Assembly: GCF_001625085.1 (NCBI RefSeq)
Contig: NZ_BDAW01000032.1
Location: forward strand, 42,779-106,778
Reading direction: 5' to 3'
Length of the DNA stretch: 64,000 nt
DNA from: Nocardia acidivorans NBRC 108247
Lineage (GTDB): Bacteria; Actinomycetota; Actinomycetes; Mycobacteriales; Mycobacteriaceae
The notes below the pieces were generated by a model. That model saw nothing but the letters and a program-made list of their open reading frames with translations, did no database searches and was not told the origin of the DNA. The translations under genes and the position numbers were made by a program. Position 1 is the first letter of the stretch. Each line of letters opens with the position of its first letter. Of the stretch, positions 1-12,226 are shown piece by piece.

Positions 1-2876
<2,876 letters not shown>

Positions 2877-2877
<1 letters not shown>

Positions 2878-3221
2878 TGGAAGCCGACCCGCGCGACCAA
2901 ACCCGGATCGAGCGGGTCTCCGCCAGAATCGCCGATATCGGCGTCTGGCGGAATCTTCCGCCACTGCGGTGGACCCTCGGTGAGGAACCGGCCGACGAAT
3001 TCGGCATCGGCATCCTCACCGAGGTGGTCGGCACCCCCGCCGAGGAAGACCCCCTCACCGCCGAACTCCTCACCCTGGATTGGGCGGACGCCCTCCAGCT
3101 CCCCGAACGGCCCGCCCTCGCGGGCCGCCGCGAATTCGCCCGGGACTGCGAGCTATCGGACAACATGCCGGTGGACCGCATCCGCATCTGGTGCGTTTCG
3201 AAATCGTTCAGCGGCCTTTGA
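2877..3221 (+). CDS. Small hypothetical protein, coupled to the carboxylase
   Basis: An ORF of 114 codons whose ATG overlaps the stop of the carboxylase gene by one base, so the two are probably translationally coupled. The protein is acidic in its middle part (motifs VVGTPAEEDPLT, TLDWADALQLP) and has no signal peptide, membrane segment or cofactor motif that I recognise. I do not know the family. The tight coupling makes an accessory or stabilising partner of the carboxylase the simplest guess, comparable in position to the small epsilon subunits of actinobacterial acyl-CoA carboxylases, but no sequence similarity to those is evident. Confidence 0.6.
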
Positions 3222-3303
3222 GTCGTCGGGGCCATTCTTTCGCCGGTGCTCGTATGAGCGCCGATGAGGGAAGACCCCTCGAACGATTTGGAAGGCATCA
3301 CTC

Positions 3304-4152
3304 TTGCGCAAGACCTCCGGCCCCCGCCGATCCGGCCGCACCATGCTCCTGATGGGCGCGCTGACCCTGTCCCTGGCCGCCGCGGCCTGCTCCTCGACCG
3401 GTGACGACAAGCCCGCGGCTCAGGCCCCCGCCACCGTTCCCGCGCCCGATCCCAACAAGCCGGGCATCCTGCTGGTGCACGGCGCGTTCGCCGACGGCTC
3501 CAGCTGGGCCGGTGTGGCGGAACAGTTGCAGGCCAAGGGCTTCCGGGTCACCACCGCAGCTGTCCCGCTGCGCGGACTCGACTACGACAGCGCCTATATT
3601 CGCGGAATTCTCGACGGGATGCCCGGGAAGACCCTGCTCGTCGGCCACTCCTACGGCGGTGCGGTCATCACCAATGCCGCCGCCGGTTCCGGTAAGGCCG
3701 CGGGGCTGGTCTACGTGACCGCCTTCGCCCCGGACAGGGGCGAATCCCTGGGTGAACTCGACGGTCGCTACGGCGGACCCGCCACCAAAATCACTGTTCC
3801 GCACCAGATCCCGGGAGAGTCGGTGCCCGAACTGCGGATCGCGGACGACAAGTTCCGGGAGTACTTCGCGCAGGATCTTCCCGCCACCCGGGCCGCCGTA
3901 TTCGCCGCCGGACAGCGCCCGATCTCGGTCGCGGCCTTCACCGAGAAGGGCGGTGAGCCCGCGTGGAAGACCCTGCCGTCCTGGTACCTCGTCGCGGCCG
4001 ACGACCGGATGATTCCGCCCGCCGGACAGCGGGAGATGGCCGCGCGCGCCCATGCCACGGTTACCGAGCGGCCCGGTAGTCATGCCATCGCCGTCTCCAA
4101 TCCCGTTGCGGTGGTGGGTGTTATCGAGCAGGCGGCGGGCTCGGTGCACTGA
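3304..4152 (+). CDS. Alpha/beta-hydrolase lipoprotein
   Basis: A secreted, lipid-anchored alpha/beta hydrolase of 282 residues. It starts with TTG, preceded eight bases upstream by GGAAGG (3290-3295). The N-terminus is a lipoprotein signal (RRSGR, hydrophobic core, lipobox LAAAAC with the Cys near residue 29), then an Ala/Pro linker. The fold signatures are HGAFADGSSW (oxyanion region), GHSYGG (nucleophilic Ser), ADDRMIP (Asp) and GSHAIAVSNP (His), giving a complete triad. This resembles the salicylate-esterase-like/EstC group of small esterases. The substrate is unknown. It is convergent with the SARP gene, with 16 bp between the stops. Confidence 0.85.
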   Translation: MRKTSGPRRSGRTMLLMGALTLSLAAAACSSTGDDKPAAQAPATVPAPDPNKPGILLVHGAFADGSSWAGVAEQLQAKGFRVTTAAVPLRGLDYDSAYIRGILDGMPGKTLLVGHSYGGAVITNAAAGSGKAAGLVYVTAFAPDRGESLGELDGRYGGPATKITVPHQIPGESVPELRIADDKFREYFAQDLPATRAAVFAAGQRPISVAAFTEKGGEPAWKTLPSWYLVAADDRMIPPAGQREMAARAHATVTERPGSHAIAVSNPVAVVGVIEQAAGSVH

Positions 4153-4168
4153 CGCCGACCGAACACCA

Positions 4169-7100
4169 TTACGGGAGTAGGGTTTCCACGCCATCTATGA
4201 CGAGAGTGCGCAACGCGACGTCGATCTCGGCGAGCTCGAGCGCCGCGCCGATCCGCTCGGCGAGCACTCGAGCCTCCTGAAGCAGTGCCCGCGCGCGCTT
4301 ATCGTCAGCAGGAAGCAGACGGGCCAGATCGATCAGCGCGGGAATCAGCTCGACCGGGCTGTCCTGGGTGCGCAATACGCCCACGGCCCGGTCCAGCAGT
4401 TCGGGGGAGGGACCGCCCCGCGCCGCCAAAGCCTGTGCGCGCAGCGCCCTTCCGATGGTCACCGGAGTATTCCAGCGCTCGGCCAGGACCAGTTCGTCGT
4501 CGGCGAGTTCGCGGGCGCGCTCGCGGTCGCCGAGGCGGATCAGCTCCAGCGCCGCGGAACTGCGCCAGGGGATATGCGCCGGATTGGCGATGCCCACCGC
4601 GCCGACCCGGCGACCGCACTCCAGGAAATGGCCTGCGGCCGCACGGGATTCGCCGCGGGCCGCGCACAGCAGGCCGCGAATATGGATGGCCACGGTCCAT
4701 TCCCAGGTGGCGGGATTGGCATTGGCGGTACGGCGGTCCAGCCAGTGTTCGGCTTCTTCGAGTCGGCCCAGGCCGATCAGGGCGTGGGCGTACTGGGCGG
4801 CGAGGGTCGCCGGTGGAACGACGAACCGGTCGTCGATATCGCCGAGTATCGGACCCAGTTCGGTCAGCACCTCGCGGTAGGAGCCCGCGCGCAACATGAC
4901 CTCCGAGCGCAGGATGGCGCGGTAGGTGTCGATGGCCCCGAAGTGCTGATCGGCGCGCTGGGCGGTGAGATGCAGCGCGCCGGGCAGATCGCCCTGCCAC
5001 ATCCGCAGGTGCGCCTGCATTCCGATGAGGTTGCTGGGCAGCAGCTCCTCGGCATGCTCGGGTGCCAGGCGCTGGACCGCGGTGCGGGCCTCGATGCGGA
5101 CGCCGAAGGCATCGGCCCAGGTGAGGGTTGCCGCGGAGATCGGATCGGGTTCCGGCAGGGCGCGCAGTCCGGCGACCATGCCGCGCCAGGTGGGGGCGGA
5201 CAGTCCGGCGATCATCCACAGTGACGCGCGAATCTCCCGCGCCGACGCGGGATCTCGCGGTGCGGTATCGGCGATAACGGCATCGAGTAGTCGCATGGCC
5301 GTGGTCGCCTCGTGACGCATGGCCATGGTCCAGGCCAGCGGGACGGCGGCGGTGGGCGCGGCGGCGCGCTCACGCTGACCGCGCAGGGCCTCGTCCAGAT
5401 GTGCCCGTGCCGCGGCGGGATTGGTCCACAGCTCCAACTGCCCGAGCCGCACCAGCAGGTCGTCCCGCTGTTCGGGTGTGCAGAGGTGCAGGGCCAGTTC
5501 GAGCCAGCGCATCGCCTCGGCGAGAACGCGCTCGCGCAGGCATTCCTCGGCCGCGTCGATGAGCACCACGGTCCAGCCGGCGTAGTCGGAGCCACACAGA
5601 TCCCGCAGGTAGCGGGCGACATAGCGGGCCGGATGGCCGGTGCTGCGCGCATGTTCGGCGGCGGCCGTGCGGAACGCCGCGGACTCTTCCCTGCCGCCGA
5701 GCCACTGAATGGTGTTCGCGATCAAAGGATGTCGCATCCGAGGTGGGTCCGCGACGGCCAGAACGCCCGCATCCGTGAGCAATTCGCACCGCTGCCGCAC
5801 CTCGCCGGGGGGTTGGCCGCAGGCCGCCGCCAGGGTCTCGACACTCGGATCGAATTCTCCGAGCGCGGCCAGGGCCCGCATCATGCGCGAACCGCGAGCC
5901 GAAAACCCTTGCAGCAGAAGACTGATCGCGCGCGTGTAGCGACCGTCGAGCAGATGGTCCGGTACCCGGGTGTGGTCGGCGCGCTCGGCCATATCCGCGA
6001 TGACCGCGTCCACGAGCAGGGGTATCTCGGCGGCGGCACGCTCGATCTGCGCGGCCAGCTCCGGCGGGCAGACCGAGCCGGTGCGCCGCTCGTACAGTTC
6101 CGCGACCGCGGCCGGGCTCAGCCGTTGTAACCGCAGCACCCGCACCGCGAGCGGATCCACGCGGCCGTGCAGATCCACCACCCGCTGCTCCCAGAAGCTG
6201 CCGTCCAGGGCCACCACAATGAGCGCGCGGGCGGTCCGCAGCCCGGGTGCGACGGCGGCCAGCACCCGCACCGAGCGCTCATCCATCCGGCCCGCCCCAT
6301 CGACCAGCATCAACGTCGGCGGCCCCACCCGCCGCCGCATCAGTGCGGTGCGCAGCCCCAGGACCACCATCTCCCCGGTCGCGTCAGCCGCCGCCGACCT
6401 GTGTGCCGCTATCGGCAACTCGACTGGTACCGAGCCGCTCACCGGTAGTGCGCTGTCTGCTGCTGTCGCGCTGTCTGCTGCTGTCGCGCTGTCTGCCGTT
6501 GTCGCGCTGTCCGTTGCTGCCGCGCTGTCCGTTGCTGCCGCGCCGTCGAGACGGGTCAGCAGCTCGGTCGCCAGATCTCCGTGGCCGGAGGTGAGTTCGA
6601 TCCGCAGTGCGTTCGGATAGCGCCGTGCGATCTCATCGAGCAGCACGGTCTTTCCGTACCCCGGGCGGCCGGTGACCACCGCCAGCCCGCCCGCACCGTC
6701 GGCGGCGCGGCGCACCAACTCGTCGATGGCCGCGAGCTCGTGCTCGCGATCCACGAGTCGTGTTCGGCGGGAATCGCTTTCGGAGGCGGCGGGCTCGGGA
6801 GAGGCGGCGGGCTCGGGAGAGGCAGCGGGCTCGGGAGATTGCGGTGCAACGGTTTCCATGGCCTGCGGCGGGGTCGAGTCCGTTTCCCGGCCCGCGAGAA
6901 TCCGCTCCTGTAGCGCGCGCAGCTCCGCACCGGGTTCGACGCCGAGCTCATCCACCAGCATCCGCCTGGTGTCGCGATAGACGGCCAATGCCTCGGACCT
7001 CCGCCCCAGGTCGGCGAGGGCGCGCATCAGCGTGGCGCGCAACCGCTCTCGCAACGGGTGCTCGTGCGCCAGCGAGCGCAGGGCATCGATCGCCTCGTCG

Positions 7101-7651
7101 GCGCGACCCCGCAGCACGGTCAGCTCGAGGCTGTCCTCCACGATCGCGAGCCGCCGCTCCGCCAGCGCGCTCCGCTGCTGCTGTGCCCACGGTCCCGGAA
7201 TTCCCGCCAATGGCTCGCCCGCGCACAGGGCCAGCGCCTCGGCGTACAGCCCCGCGGCGCGCTCGGCATCGTGCGCCCGGCGCGCCCGCGTCGCGGCGCC
7301 CGCCAACCGGTCCAGCACACCGATATCGACCTGATCGTCCTCGATGCGCAACTGGTAACCGCCGTGCCCGGACAGCAGCACGCTCGACGGCGTCCGCGGC
7401 GGCCGATCCGGCTCCAGAATCCGGCGCAGTGCCGAAATATGGGTCTGAATCACGGCATTGCCGCTGGCGGGCGGTTCATCGTCGTACAGAGCGGCCGACA
7501 GCGCCGCCGCCGAAACCCATTGCCGCCGCCGCATGGCCAGCACCGCGAGCACCCCGCGCCGCTGCGGCGGCCCCAACGGCCGCATCCGCCCGTTCAGCCG
7601 CGCCTGTACCCCGTCCAACAGGATCAGGTGTAGCGCGTTCGCCCGACCCAT
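4169..7651 (-). CDS. SARP/AfsR-type transcriptional activator with NTPase and TPR-like domains
   Basis: A very large (1160 residues) Streptomyces-antibiotic-regulatory-protein-like activator. Residues 1-100 form an OmpR-type winged helix and 100-260 the BTAD domain (DELGVEPGAELRALQERIL is the typical end). After a Ser/Ala/Pro linker comes an AAA/STAND NTPase with Walker A GRPGYGKTVL and a Walker B-like LMLVDGAG. The rest is helical, TPR-like. I prefer the ATG at 7651, preceded by GGAGAGG, over the GTG at 7663. The linker holds two separate 18-bp tandem repeats. Such proteins usually switch on a neighbouring secondary-metabolite or catabolic cluster; the closest upstream gene set is the CobW/UbiD operon, but the target is not shown here. 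Confidence 0.88.
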   Translation of the reverse strand: MGRANALHLILLDGVQARLNGRMRPLGPPQRRGVLAVLAMRRRQWVSAAALSAALYDDEPPASGNAVIQTHISALRRILEPDRPPRTPSSVLLSGHGGYQLRIEDDQVDIGVLDRLAGAATRARRAHDAERAAGLYAEALALCAGEPLAGIPGPWAQQQRSALAERRLAIVEDSLELTVLRGRADEAIDALRSLAHEHPLRERLRATLMRALADLGRRSEALAVYRDTRRMLVDELGVEPGAELRALQERILAGRETDSTPPQAMETVAPQSPEPAASPEPAASPEPAASESDSRRTRLVDREHELAAIDELVRRAADGAGGLAVVTGRPGYGKTVLLDEIARRYPNALRIELTSGHGDLATELLTRLDGAAATDSAAATDSATTADSATAADSATAADSALPVSGSVPVELPIAAHRSAAADATGEMVVLGLRTALMRRRVGPPTLMLVDGAGRMDERSVRVLAAVAPGLRTARALIVVALDGSFWEQRVVDLHGRVDPLAVRVLRLQRLSPAAVAELYERRTGSVCPPELAAQIERAAAEIPLLVDAVIADMAERADHTRVPDHLLDGRYTRAISLLLQGFSARGSRMMRALAALGEFDPSVETLAAACGQPPGEVRQRCELLTDAGVLAVADPPRMRHPLIANTIQWLGGREESAAFRTAAAEHARSTGHPARYVARYLRDLCGSDYAGWTVVLIDAAEECLRERVLAEAMRWLELALHLCTPEQRDDLLVRLGQLELWTNPAAARAHLDEALRGQRERAAAPTAAVPLAWTMAMRHEATTAMRLLDAVIADTAPRDPASAREIRASLWMIAGLSAPTWRGMVAGLRALPEPDPISAATLTWADAFGVRIEARTAVQRLAPEHAEELLPSNLIGMQAHLRMWQGDLPGALHLTAQRADQHFGAIDTYRAILRSEVMLRAGSYREVLTELGPILGDIDDRFVVPPATLAAQYAHALIGLGRLEEAEHWLDRRTANANPATWEWTVAIHIRGLLCAARGESRAAAGHFLECGRRVGAVGIANPAHIPWRSSAALELIRLGDRERARELADDELVLAERWNTPVTIGRALRAQALAARGGPSPELLDRAVGVLRTQDSPVELIPALIDLARLLPADDKRARALLQEARVLAERIGAALELAEIDVALRTLVIDGVETLLP
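6450..6539 (-). repeat. 18-bp minisatellite inside the SARP gene (5 units)
   Basis: Five in-frame copies of an 18-bp unit (plus-strand form gcgctgtctgctgctgtc and variants) encode a run of six-residue ATDSAA/TADSAT repeats in the NTPase part of the regulator, between the P-loop and the Walker B strand. The units diverge gradually from left to right. It looks like a flexible loop insertion that can change length by slippage without breaking the frame. Confidence 0.9.
6783..6836 (-). repeat. 18-bp minisatellite in the SARP linker (3 units)
   Basis: Three copies of aggcggcgggctcgggag (one base differs in the third) encode three SPEPAA repeats in the linker between the BTAD domain and the NTPase domain. 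In frame, so length change would be tolerated. Confidence 0.9.
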
Positions 7652-7838
7652 CGACCTCTCCACGCCATTGCCCTTCGCGCACCCGCGGCAACCGGTGGGT
7701 TATCGCGCGATCGGGCCGTAACCTTACCGGTGACGGGCAGTCGGCGGCCGCCGCCCCCGGGTATCCGAAGTCACCGGGAGTCGAACGCGGTGTGGCCCCG
7801 CGCCCTTTCGGCCGAGGCCACACGCACGCGCCGGAGTA

Positions 7839-8861
7839 TTACCGCGCGCTGCCGCCCGTGGCGGGTGTCAGCGCCCGATCCGCCAGACAGGACCGCAACC
7901 CGCGCGTGAGTTCGGCCCGGTCCAGGTCGCGGCCGATGAACACCACCTTGCCGGTGCGGTCCGGCTGGTTCCACGGCGTCGACGGGCGGATCTCGAACAC
8001 CTCGTGCACACCCTGCAGGACGAAACGGCGCTCATCGTTTGCTACCGCGAACAATCCCTTCATCCGATAGACCTCCGCACCGTGCTCACTCAGGTGCGCG
8101 GTCAGCCACTCCTCGAGCGCTCGCTGGTCCACGGCCCCGTCCAATTCGATGCCGACCGAGGTGAGGGTCGGATCATGCTGGTGCCCATCATCTTCCAGCC
8201 AGTGCGGATCGCCCGCCATGGGCCGCGACAGGTCGAACGCCGCGATGCCGAGCACATCGCCCAGATCGATTTCCGCGTACCGGGAGGCAATGACGTCGGC
8301 GGTCGCATTGATCGCGCGCACCTGCCGCTGGACCGCGTCCAGCTCCGCCGCGTCGACCAGATCCACCTTGTTGATCACGATGCGGTCGGCGAAGGCGATC
8401 TGATCGGCCACCACGGAACCCAGCCCGTCATGGCCGGTTTCGGCGAGGTGACCGCGAATGTGCTTGGCGTCCACCAGCGTGACGATGGCGTCCAAGGTGA
8501 AATGCGCGGCGATCTCCTCGTCCACGAAGAAGGTCTGCGCCACCGGATTGGGATCGGCGAGCCCGCTGGTCTCGATGAGAATGCGATCGAAGCGATCACT
8601 GCGGGCCAGCAGCGACCGCAGGATCTCGATCAGATCGGTGCGGGCCGTGCAGCACAGGCAGCAGCCGTTGCTCATTTCGATGATCTTCTCGTCCGCGTTC
8701 AGCACCAGATCGTTGTCGATCGGGATTTCGCCGAACTCGTTCTCTATCACCGCGATCCGATGCCCGTGATTGGCGGTCAGAATGTGATTGACCAGCGTCG
8801 TCTTACCGGATCCGAGGAATCCGGTCAGAACGGTCACCGGGATCTTGTTGTGCTCAGCCAT
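7839..8861 (-). CDS. CobW/COG0523 family GTP-dependent metallochaperone
   Basis: A G3E GTPase of 340 residues. Visible are Walker A GFLGSGKT (residues 14-21), the metal-binding GCCLCC (66-71, the CxCC signature of COG0523), ETSGLADP (switch/Walker B region) and NKVDLVD (base recognition). The C-terminal CobW_C domain ends in FIGRDLDRAEL. The ATG at 8861 is chosen because AGGAGCG precedes it; the open frame continues 119 codons further without support. The start overlaps the ubiD stop by 8 bp, so it is the last gene of the six-gene operon beginning at 15190. Family members deliver Zn, Co or Fe to metalloenzymes; here the two amidohydrolases nearby are plausible clients (inference). Confidence 0.9.
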   Translation of the reverse strand: MAEHNKIPVTVLTGFLGSGKTTLVNHILTANHGHRIAVIENEFGEIPIDNDLVLNADEKIIEMSNGCCLCCTARTDLIEILRSLLARSDRFDRILIETSGLADPNPVAQTFFVDEEIAAHFTLDAIVTLVDAKHIRGHLAETGHDGLGSVVADQIAFADRIVINKVDLVDAAELDAVQRQVRAINATADVIASRYAEIDLGDVLGIAAFDLSRPMAGDPHWLEDDGHQHDPTLTSVGIELDGAVDQRALEEWLTAHLSEHGAEVYRMKGLFAVANDERRFVLQGVHEVFEIRPSTPWNQPDRTGKVVFIGRDLDRAELTRGLRSCLADRALTPATGGSAR

Positions 8862-10254
8862 GATTCGCTCCTGTCGAGAGGGTGGTGAGGAGGGTGCGCG
8901 CACGGGACATCGCGTCATCGGATATTTCGATGCGCCTACCCTCGAATTCGGGTCCGCGGGTGGCGTCCAAGCCCATGCGCGAAGTGGTTCCGTCGCTGGT
9001 GGAGGACGGATCCAGGGGTGATCCGGGCAGCCCGTCCACGGTGAGAATGTCGCGGTGCGGCTGGAAATGCGTGGCCAGCGCCCACAGCACCGCCGCGTCA
9101 TCGGTGAGATCGATATCGCTGTCCACCGCGATGACGGTCTTGAGGTACGGATCCCAGCCCAGCAGTCCGAGCATGATCTGCCGGGCCTGACCCGGACGGG
9201 ACTGGCGCACCGCCACATAGCAGTGGAAGTGCGTGCCCGAGGTCGGATAGTGCACCGCGGTCACATCCGGAAAACGCGCCTTGAGTTTCTCCGCCATCTC
9301 CGATTCCCGCGGCACGCGAGCGAGATTCAGGTGTTCGGCGGTATTGCCGCCCTCGACGTCGAACAGCATCGGCTGCCGTCGCCGCAGGATGGTCTCGACC
9401 CGCAGCACATTATTGGTGGAGCGATTGGACGAGTACCCGGAGAACTCGCCGAACGGCCCCTCCTGGGCGTGCGCGGCGGGATCGATCACGCCCTCCAGGA
9501 CGAAGTCCGACCACGCCGGAACGCCGATCCCGTATGCGGGGGTCGCCACCACCTCGAGAGGTTCGCCGAACAGTCCGCCCGCGACCGCCCGCTCATCGAC
9601 GTCGTACCCCACCCGCGCGGACGCGGCGAGCATGAACAGCGGATGGCCGCCGATCACCATGGCCACCGGCATCGGCTCACCGCGTTCGGCATAGCGTGCC
9701 AGCATGCGCCAGAGATCGCCCCGTGAATGCAGGCTGGTGGCCAACTCGGTCGGCGAATGCACCATGGCCCGGTGGTAGCTCATATTTCCCACGCCGGTGT
9801 CCGGATCGGTGGCGACGATGATGCCGCTGGTGATGTACGGCGCGCGGTCGGAAGCGAAGTGGCGCAACATCGGTAGTGAACCCAGGTCCACTTCCGCGCC
9901 CGAGCGGACATCCTCGAGGATCGGCCCGGAATCGACGTACCGCGGTGGCACCGGTGCGGCGGCCCGCGCGGCGAAGGTCTCGTGCAACTGCTCCGGACGC
10001 GTTCCCAACATGCGCGCGATCCGCGTGCGGGAGGCGAACATATTGCTCACCACCGGCACGTCGACACCATTCACCTTGCGGCACAACAGCATTTCCTCGC
10101 GACCGCGCGCGGCGAGTTCGTAGATCAATCCCGTGACGCCTTGATCGGCGGCGACCACATCGTCGAGGACCAGCACGTCCTCGGGATGCTCGATCCGGTA
10201 TCGCTCCACGAAGGCGTGTGAATCCTGGTGCGGGGCAAGGTTTTCGTAGGTCAT
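8854..10254 (-). CDS. ubiD: UbiD-family prenylated-FMN-dependent decarboxylase
   Basis: A 466-residue member of the UbiD/Fdc family of reversible (de)carboxylases acting on aromatic or alpha,beta-unsaturated acids. The active-site signature EGPFGE (E265 and E270) matches the two glutamates of the family. NMSYHR (N157 and R162) fits the Asn/Arg pair that holds prenylated FMN and metal. The ATG overlaps the ubiX stop by 4 bp, so cofactor-making and cofactor-using enzymes are translationally coupled. The operon also holds two NCS2 permeases and a deaminase-like amidohydrolase, which argues against a ubiquinone role (actinomycetes use menaquinone) and for a catabolic N-heteroaromatic acid. The exact substrate is unknown. 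Confidence 0.92.
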   Translation of the reverse strand: MTYENLAPHQDSHAFVERYRIEHPEDVLVLDDVVAADQGVTGLIYELAARGREEMLLCRKVNGVDVPVVSNMFASRTRIARMLGTRPEQLHETFAARAAAPVPPRYVDSGPILEDVRSGAEVDLGSLPMLRHFASDRAPYITSGIIVATDPDTGVGNMSYHRAMVHSPTELATSLHSRGDLWRMLARYAERGEPMPVAMVIGGHPLFMLAASARVGYDVDERAVAGGLFGEPLEVVATPAYGIGVPAWSDFVLEGVIDPAAHAQEGPFGEFSGYSSNRSTNNVLRVETILRRRQPMLFDVEGGNTAEHLNLARVPRESEMAEKLKARFPDVTAVHYPTSGTHFHCYVAVRQSRPGQARQIMLGLLGWDPYLKTVIAVDSDIDLTDDAAVLWALATHFQPHRDILTVDGLPGSPLDPSSTSDGTTSRMGLDATRGPEFEGRRIEISDDAMSRARTLLTTLSTGANHG

Positions 10255-10886
10255 CGGGCGGCTCCGGTCAGTCGGTCGGCGGGTATCGGACCCTGCCAGC
10301 GGGGAAACAGGTCGTGCTCGATGCCGAACTGGTCGAGGATCTTCCCGCTCAGGTGCGCGAGCAACGCCTCGATCGAATCGGGCCGCTGATAGAACGCGGG
10401 AACCGGCGGCAGCACGATCGCACCCGCCTCGGTCACGGCCGTCATATTGCGCAAATGCACCAGGCTCAAAGGGGTTTCGCGGGTCACCAGCACCAGGCGG
10501 CGGCGCTCCTTGAGACAGACATCGGCGGCTCGGCTCAGCAGGTCATCGGAATAGCCGTGCGCGATACCGGCCAGCGTCTTCATCGAACACGGCACCACCA
10601 CCATCCCCATGGTGAGAAATGACCCGGAGGCGATGGACGCGGCGATATCGCCGCGCTGATGCGTCACATCGGCGAGCGCGCAGAACTCCTCGGGCCGCAG
10701 CCCGGTTTCCAGTTCCAGGGTGCGATGGGCCGCCCGCGACAGCACCAGATGTGTTTCCACGACCCGCAATCGGCGCAAGGCGGTCAGCAGATGGATGGCC
10801 AGTTGCGGTGCGCTCGCGCCGGTGACCCCCACGATGAGCCGCGGTCGCTCGGGCGCGAGCCCGGTATCGCGATATTCAGCAGACAT
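10251..10886 (-). CDS. ubiX: UbiX-family flavin prenyltransferase
   Basis: A 211-residue flavoprotein of the UbiX/Pad1 family, which prenylates FMN with dimethylallyl phosphate to make the cofactor for UbiD. Seen: VGVTGASAPQLA at the N-terminus (FMN phosphate loop), VVPCSMKTLAGIAHGYSDDL (the typical PCS.KT..GIA motif) and a late VLVTRETPLS-type strand. The ATG at 10886 follows a GAGAGAG ribosome-binding site and overlaps the end of the upstream permease gene by 11 bp; the frame is open a further 22 codons without a good start. It is coupled to ubiD by a 4-bp overlap. Confidence 0.92.
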   Translation of the reverse strand: MSAEYRDTGLAPERPRLIVGVTGASAPQLAIHLLTALRRLRVVETHLVLSRAAHRTLELETGLRPEEFCALADVTHQRGDIAASIASGSFLTMGMVVVPCSMKTLAGIAHGYSDDLLSRAADVCLKERRRLVLVTRETPLSLVHLRNMTAVTEAGAIVLPPVPAFYQRPDSIEALLAHLSGKILDQFGIEHDLFPRWQGPIPADRLTGAAR

Positions 10887-12219
10887 GACGATCTCTCTCG
10901 GAGGAATGGAACAGCGCGTTGAGCCCGATCGCGAGGATGGTTCCCGTCGCAACGCCGCTCTTGCAGAACATTTCGGCGTAGTCGGGTAGCTGCCTGTAGA
11001 AGTTCGGCGCGAACGCGGGCACCAGTCCGACCCCCAGCGACAGCATGACGATGGTCAGATTGGCGGATCGGTCGAAATCCACCCGCGCCAGAATCTGGAT
11101 ACCGGAGACGGTCAGCGCGCCGAAGGTCACGATGGCGGCCGCGCCGATCACCGGCTCCGGAATGGCCGAGGCCAGCCGCCCGATCGGCTGGAACACCCCG
11201 AATAGGATCAACAGCACGCCCACGACGACAACCGGATAGCGGCTGCGCACCTTGGTCAGTGCGATGAGCCCGATGTTCTGACCGAATGTGGTGTACAGGA
11301 ACCCATTACAGAATCCGCTGCACAGCGTCATCAGCCCGTCCACGCGCAGCAGCCGCGCGATGTCCTCGGGCCCGACCGGTTTGCCGACCACCTCGCCGAC
11401 CGCCAGCCCCTGCCCCGAACCCTCGACCATCAGGACGAAGACGATCACCAGAAACAGCAGGATCGACGGAATATCGAAGCGCAGCGCACCGAAATGCATC
11501 GGGCCGATGATGCCGATGACCGGTCCGTGCGCGACGTGGGACAGCGAACCGATCCCGACCGACCAGCCGATGATCGCGCCGATCACCAGCGCCAGCAGGA
11601 TCGACAACTGTCCGAGCAGCCCGCGGAACAGCCGCCGGAACACCACCATCAACGCCACGGTGCCGGCCGCGAGCCCGATATGGCCGAGCCGCCCGTAGTC
11701 GCGCGAGCTCGGATCGGAACCGGCGATCAGCCGGACGCCGACCGGAATGAGGGTCAGTCCGATCAGGGTGATCACCGTGCCGGTCACCACCGCGGGAAAC
11801 AGTCGCAGCAGCAGGCTGAAATACGGCGCGGCCAGCACCCAGATCAGGCCCGCGACCAACAGCGAACCGTAAACCGTTGGCAGTCCGCGACTTTGGCCGA
11901 CCAGGACCATCGGCACAATCCCGCTGGAGGCGGCTCCCACCACCAGCGGCATGCGAATACCGAACTTCCACACCCCGGCCGCCTGGATGAGGGTGCCCAC
12001 CCCGGCGAGGATCAGATCGATGCTGATCAGGTCCGCGATCTGCGCGCCGGTCAGACCGAGCGCGGCGCCGACCACAATGGGGACCACGACCGCACCCGCG
12101 TACATCACCAGGGTGTGTTGCAGGCCGAGTAATACCATGTGCCAGAACGGCGGTCGCTGATCTACCGCATCGATATCGCCGGTTTCCGCTATCTCGCGTT
12201 CGGGCTGTTCCAGTGCCAT
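10876..12219 (-). CDS. NCS2 family nucleobase permease (second copy)
   Basis: An integral membrane transporter of 447 residues with about 12-14 hydrophobic segments, of the nucleobase:cation symporter-2 (xanthine/uracil permease) family. Visible marks are LGLQHTLVMYAGAVVVP at the first helix, TTFGQNIGLIALT and FGALTVSGIQIL, which correspond to conserved NCS2 loops. It begins 7 bp after the preceding NCS2 gene, so both are co-transcribed. NCS2 members carry xanthine, urate, uracil or related heterocycles with a proton or sodium ion. Sequence alone does not tell which. The 60 open codons upstream of the chosen ATG lie inside the previous gene and are ignored. Confidence 0.9.
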   Translation of the reverse strand: MALEQPEREIAETGDIDAVDQRPPFWHMVLLGLQHTLVMYAGAVVVPIVVGAALGLTGAQIADLISIDLILAGVGTLIQAAGVWKFGIRMPLVVGAASSGIVPMVLVGQSRGLPTVYGSLLVAGLIWVLAAPYFSLLLRLFPAVVTGTVITLIGLTLIPVGVRLIAGSDPSSRDYGRLGHIGLAAGTVALMVVFRRLFRGLLGQLSILLALVIGAIIGWSVGIGSLSHVAHGPVIGIIGPMHFGALRFDIPSILLFLVIVFVLMVEGSGQGLAVGEVVGKPVGPEDIARLLRVDGLMTLCSGFCNGFLYTTFGQNIGLIALTKVRSRYPVVVVGVLLILFGVFQPIGRLASAIPEPVIGAAAIVTFGALTVSGIQILARVDFDRSANLTIVMLSLGVGLVPAFAPNFYRQLPDYAEMFCKSGVATGTILAIGLNALFHSSERDRHVC

Positions 12220-12226
12220 GACGTGC

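Noticed and set aside
11306..11971. Minus-strand ORF of 221 codons inside the NCS2 gene
   Set aside because: Out-of-frame, Arg/Gly-rich translation of the permease gene; no coding support.
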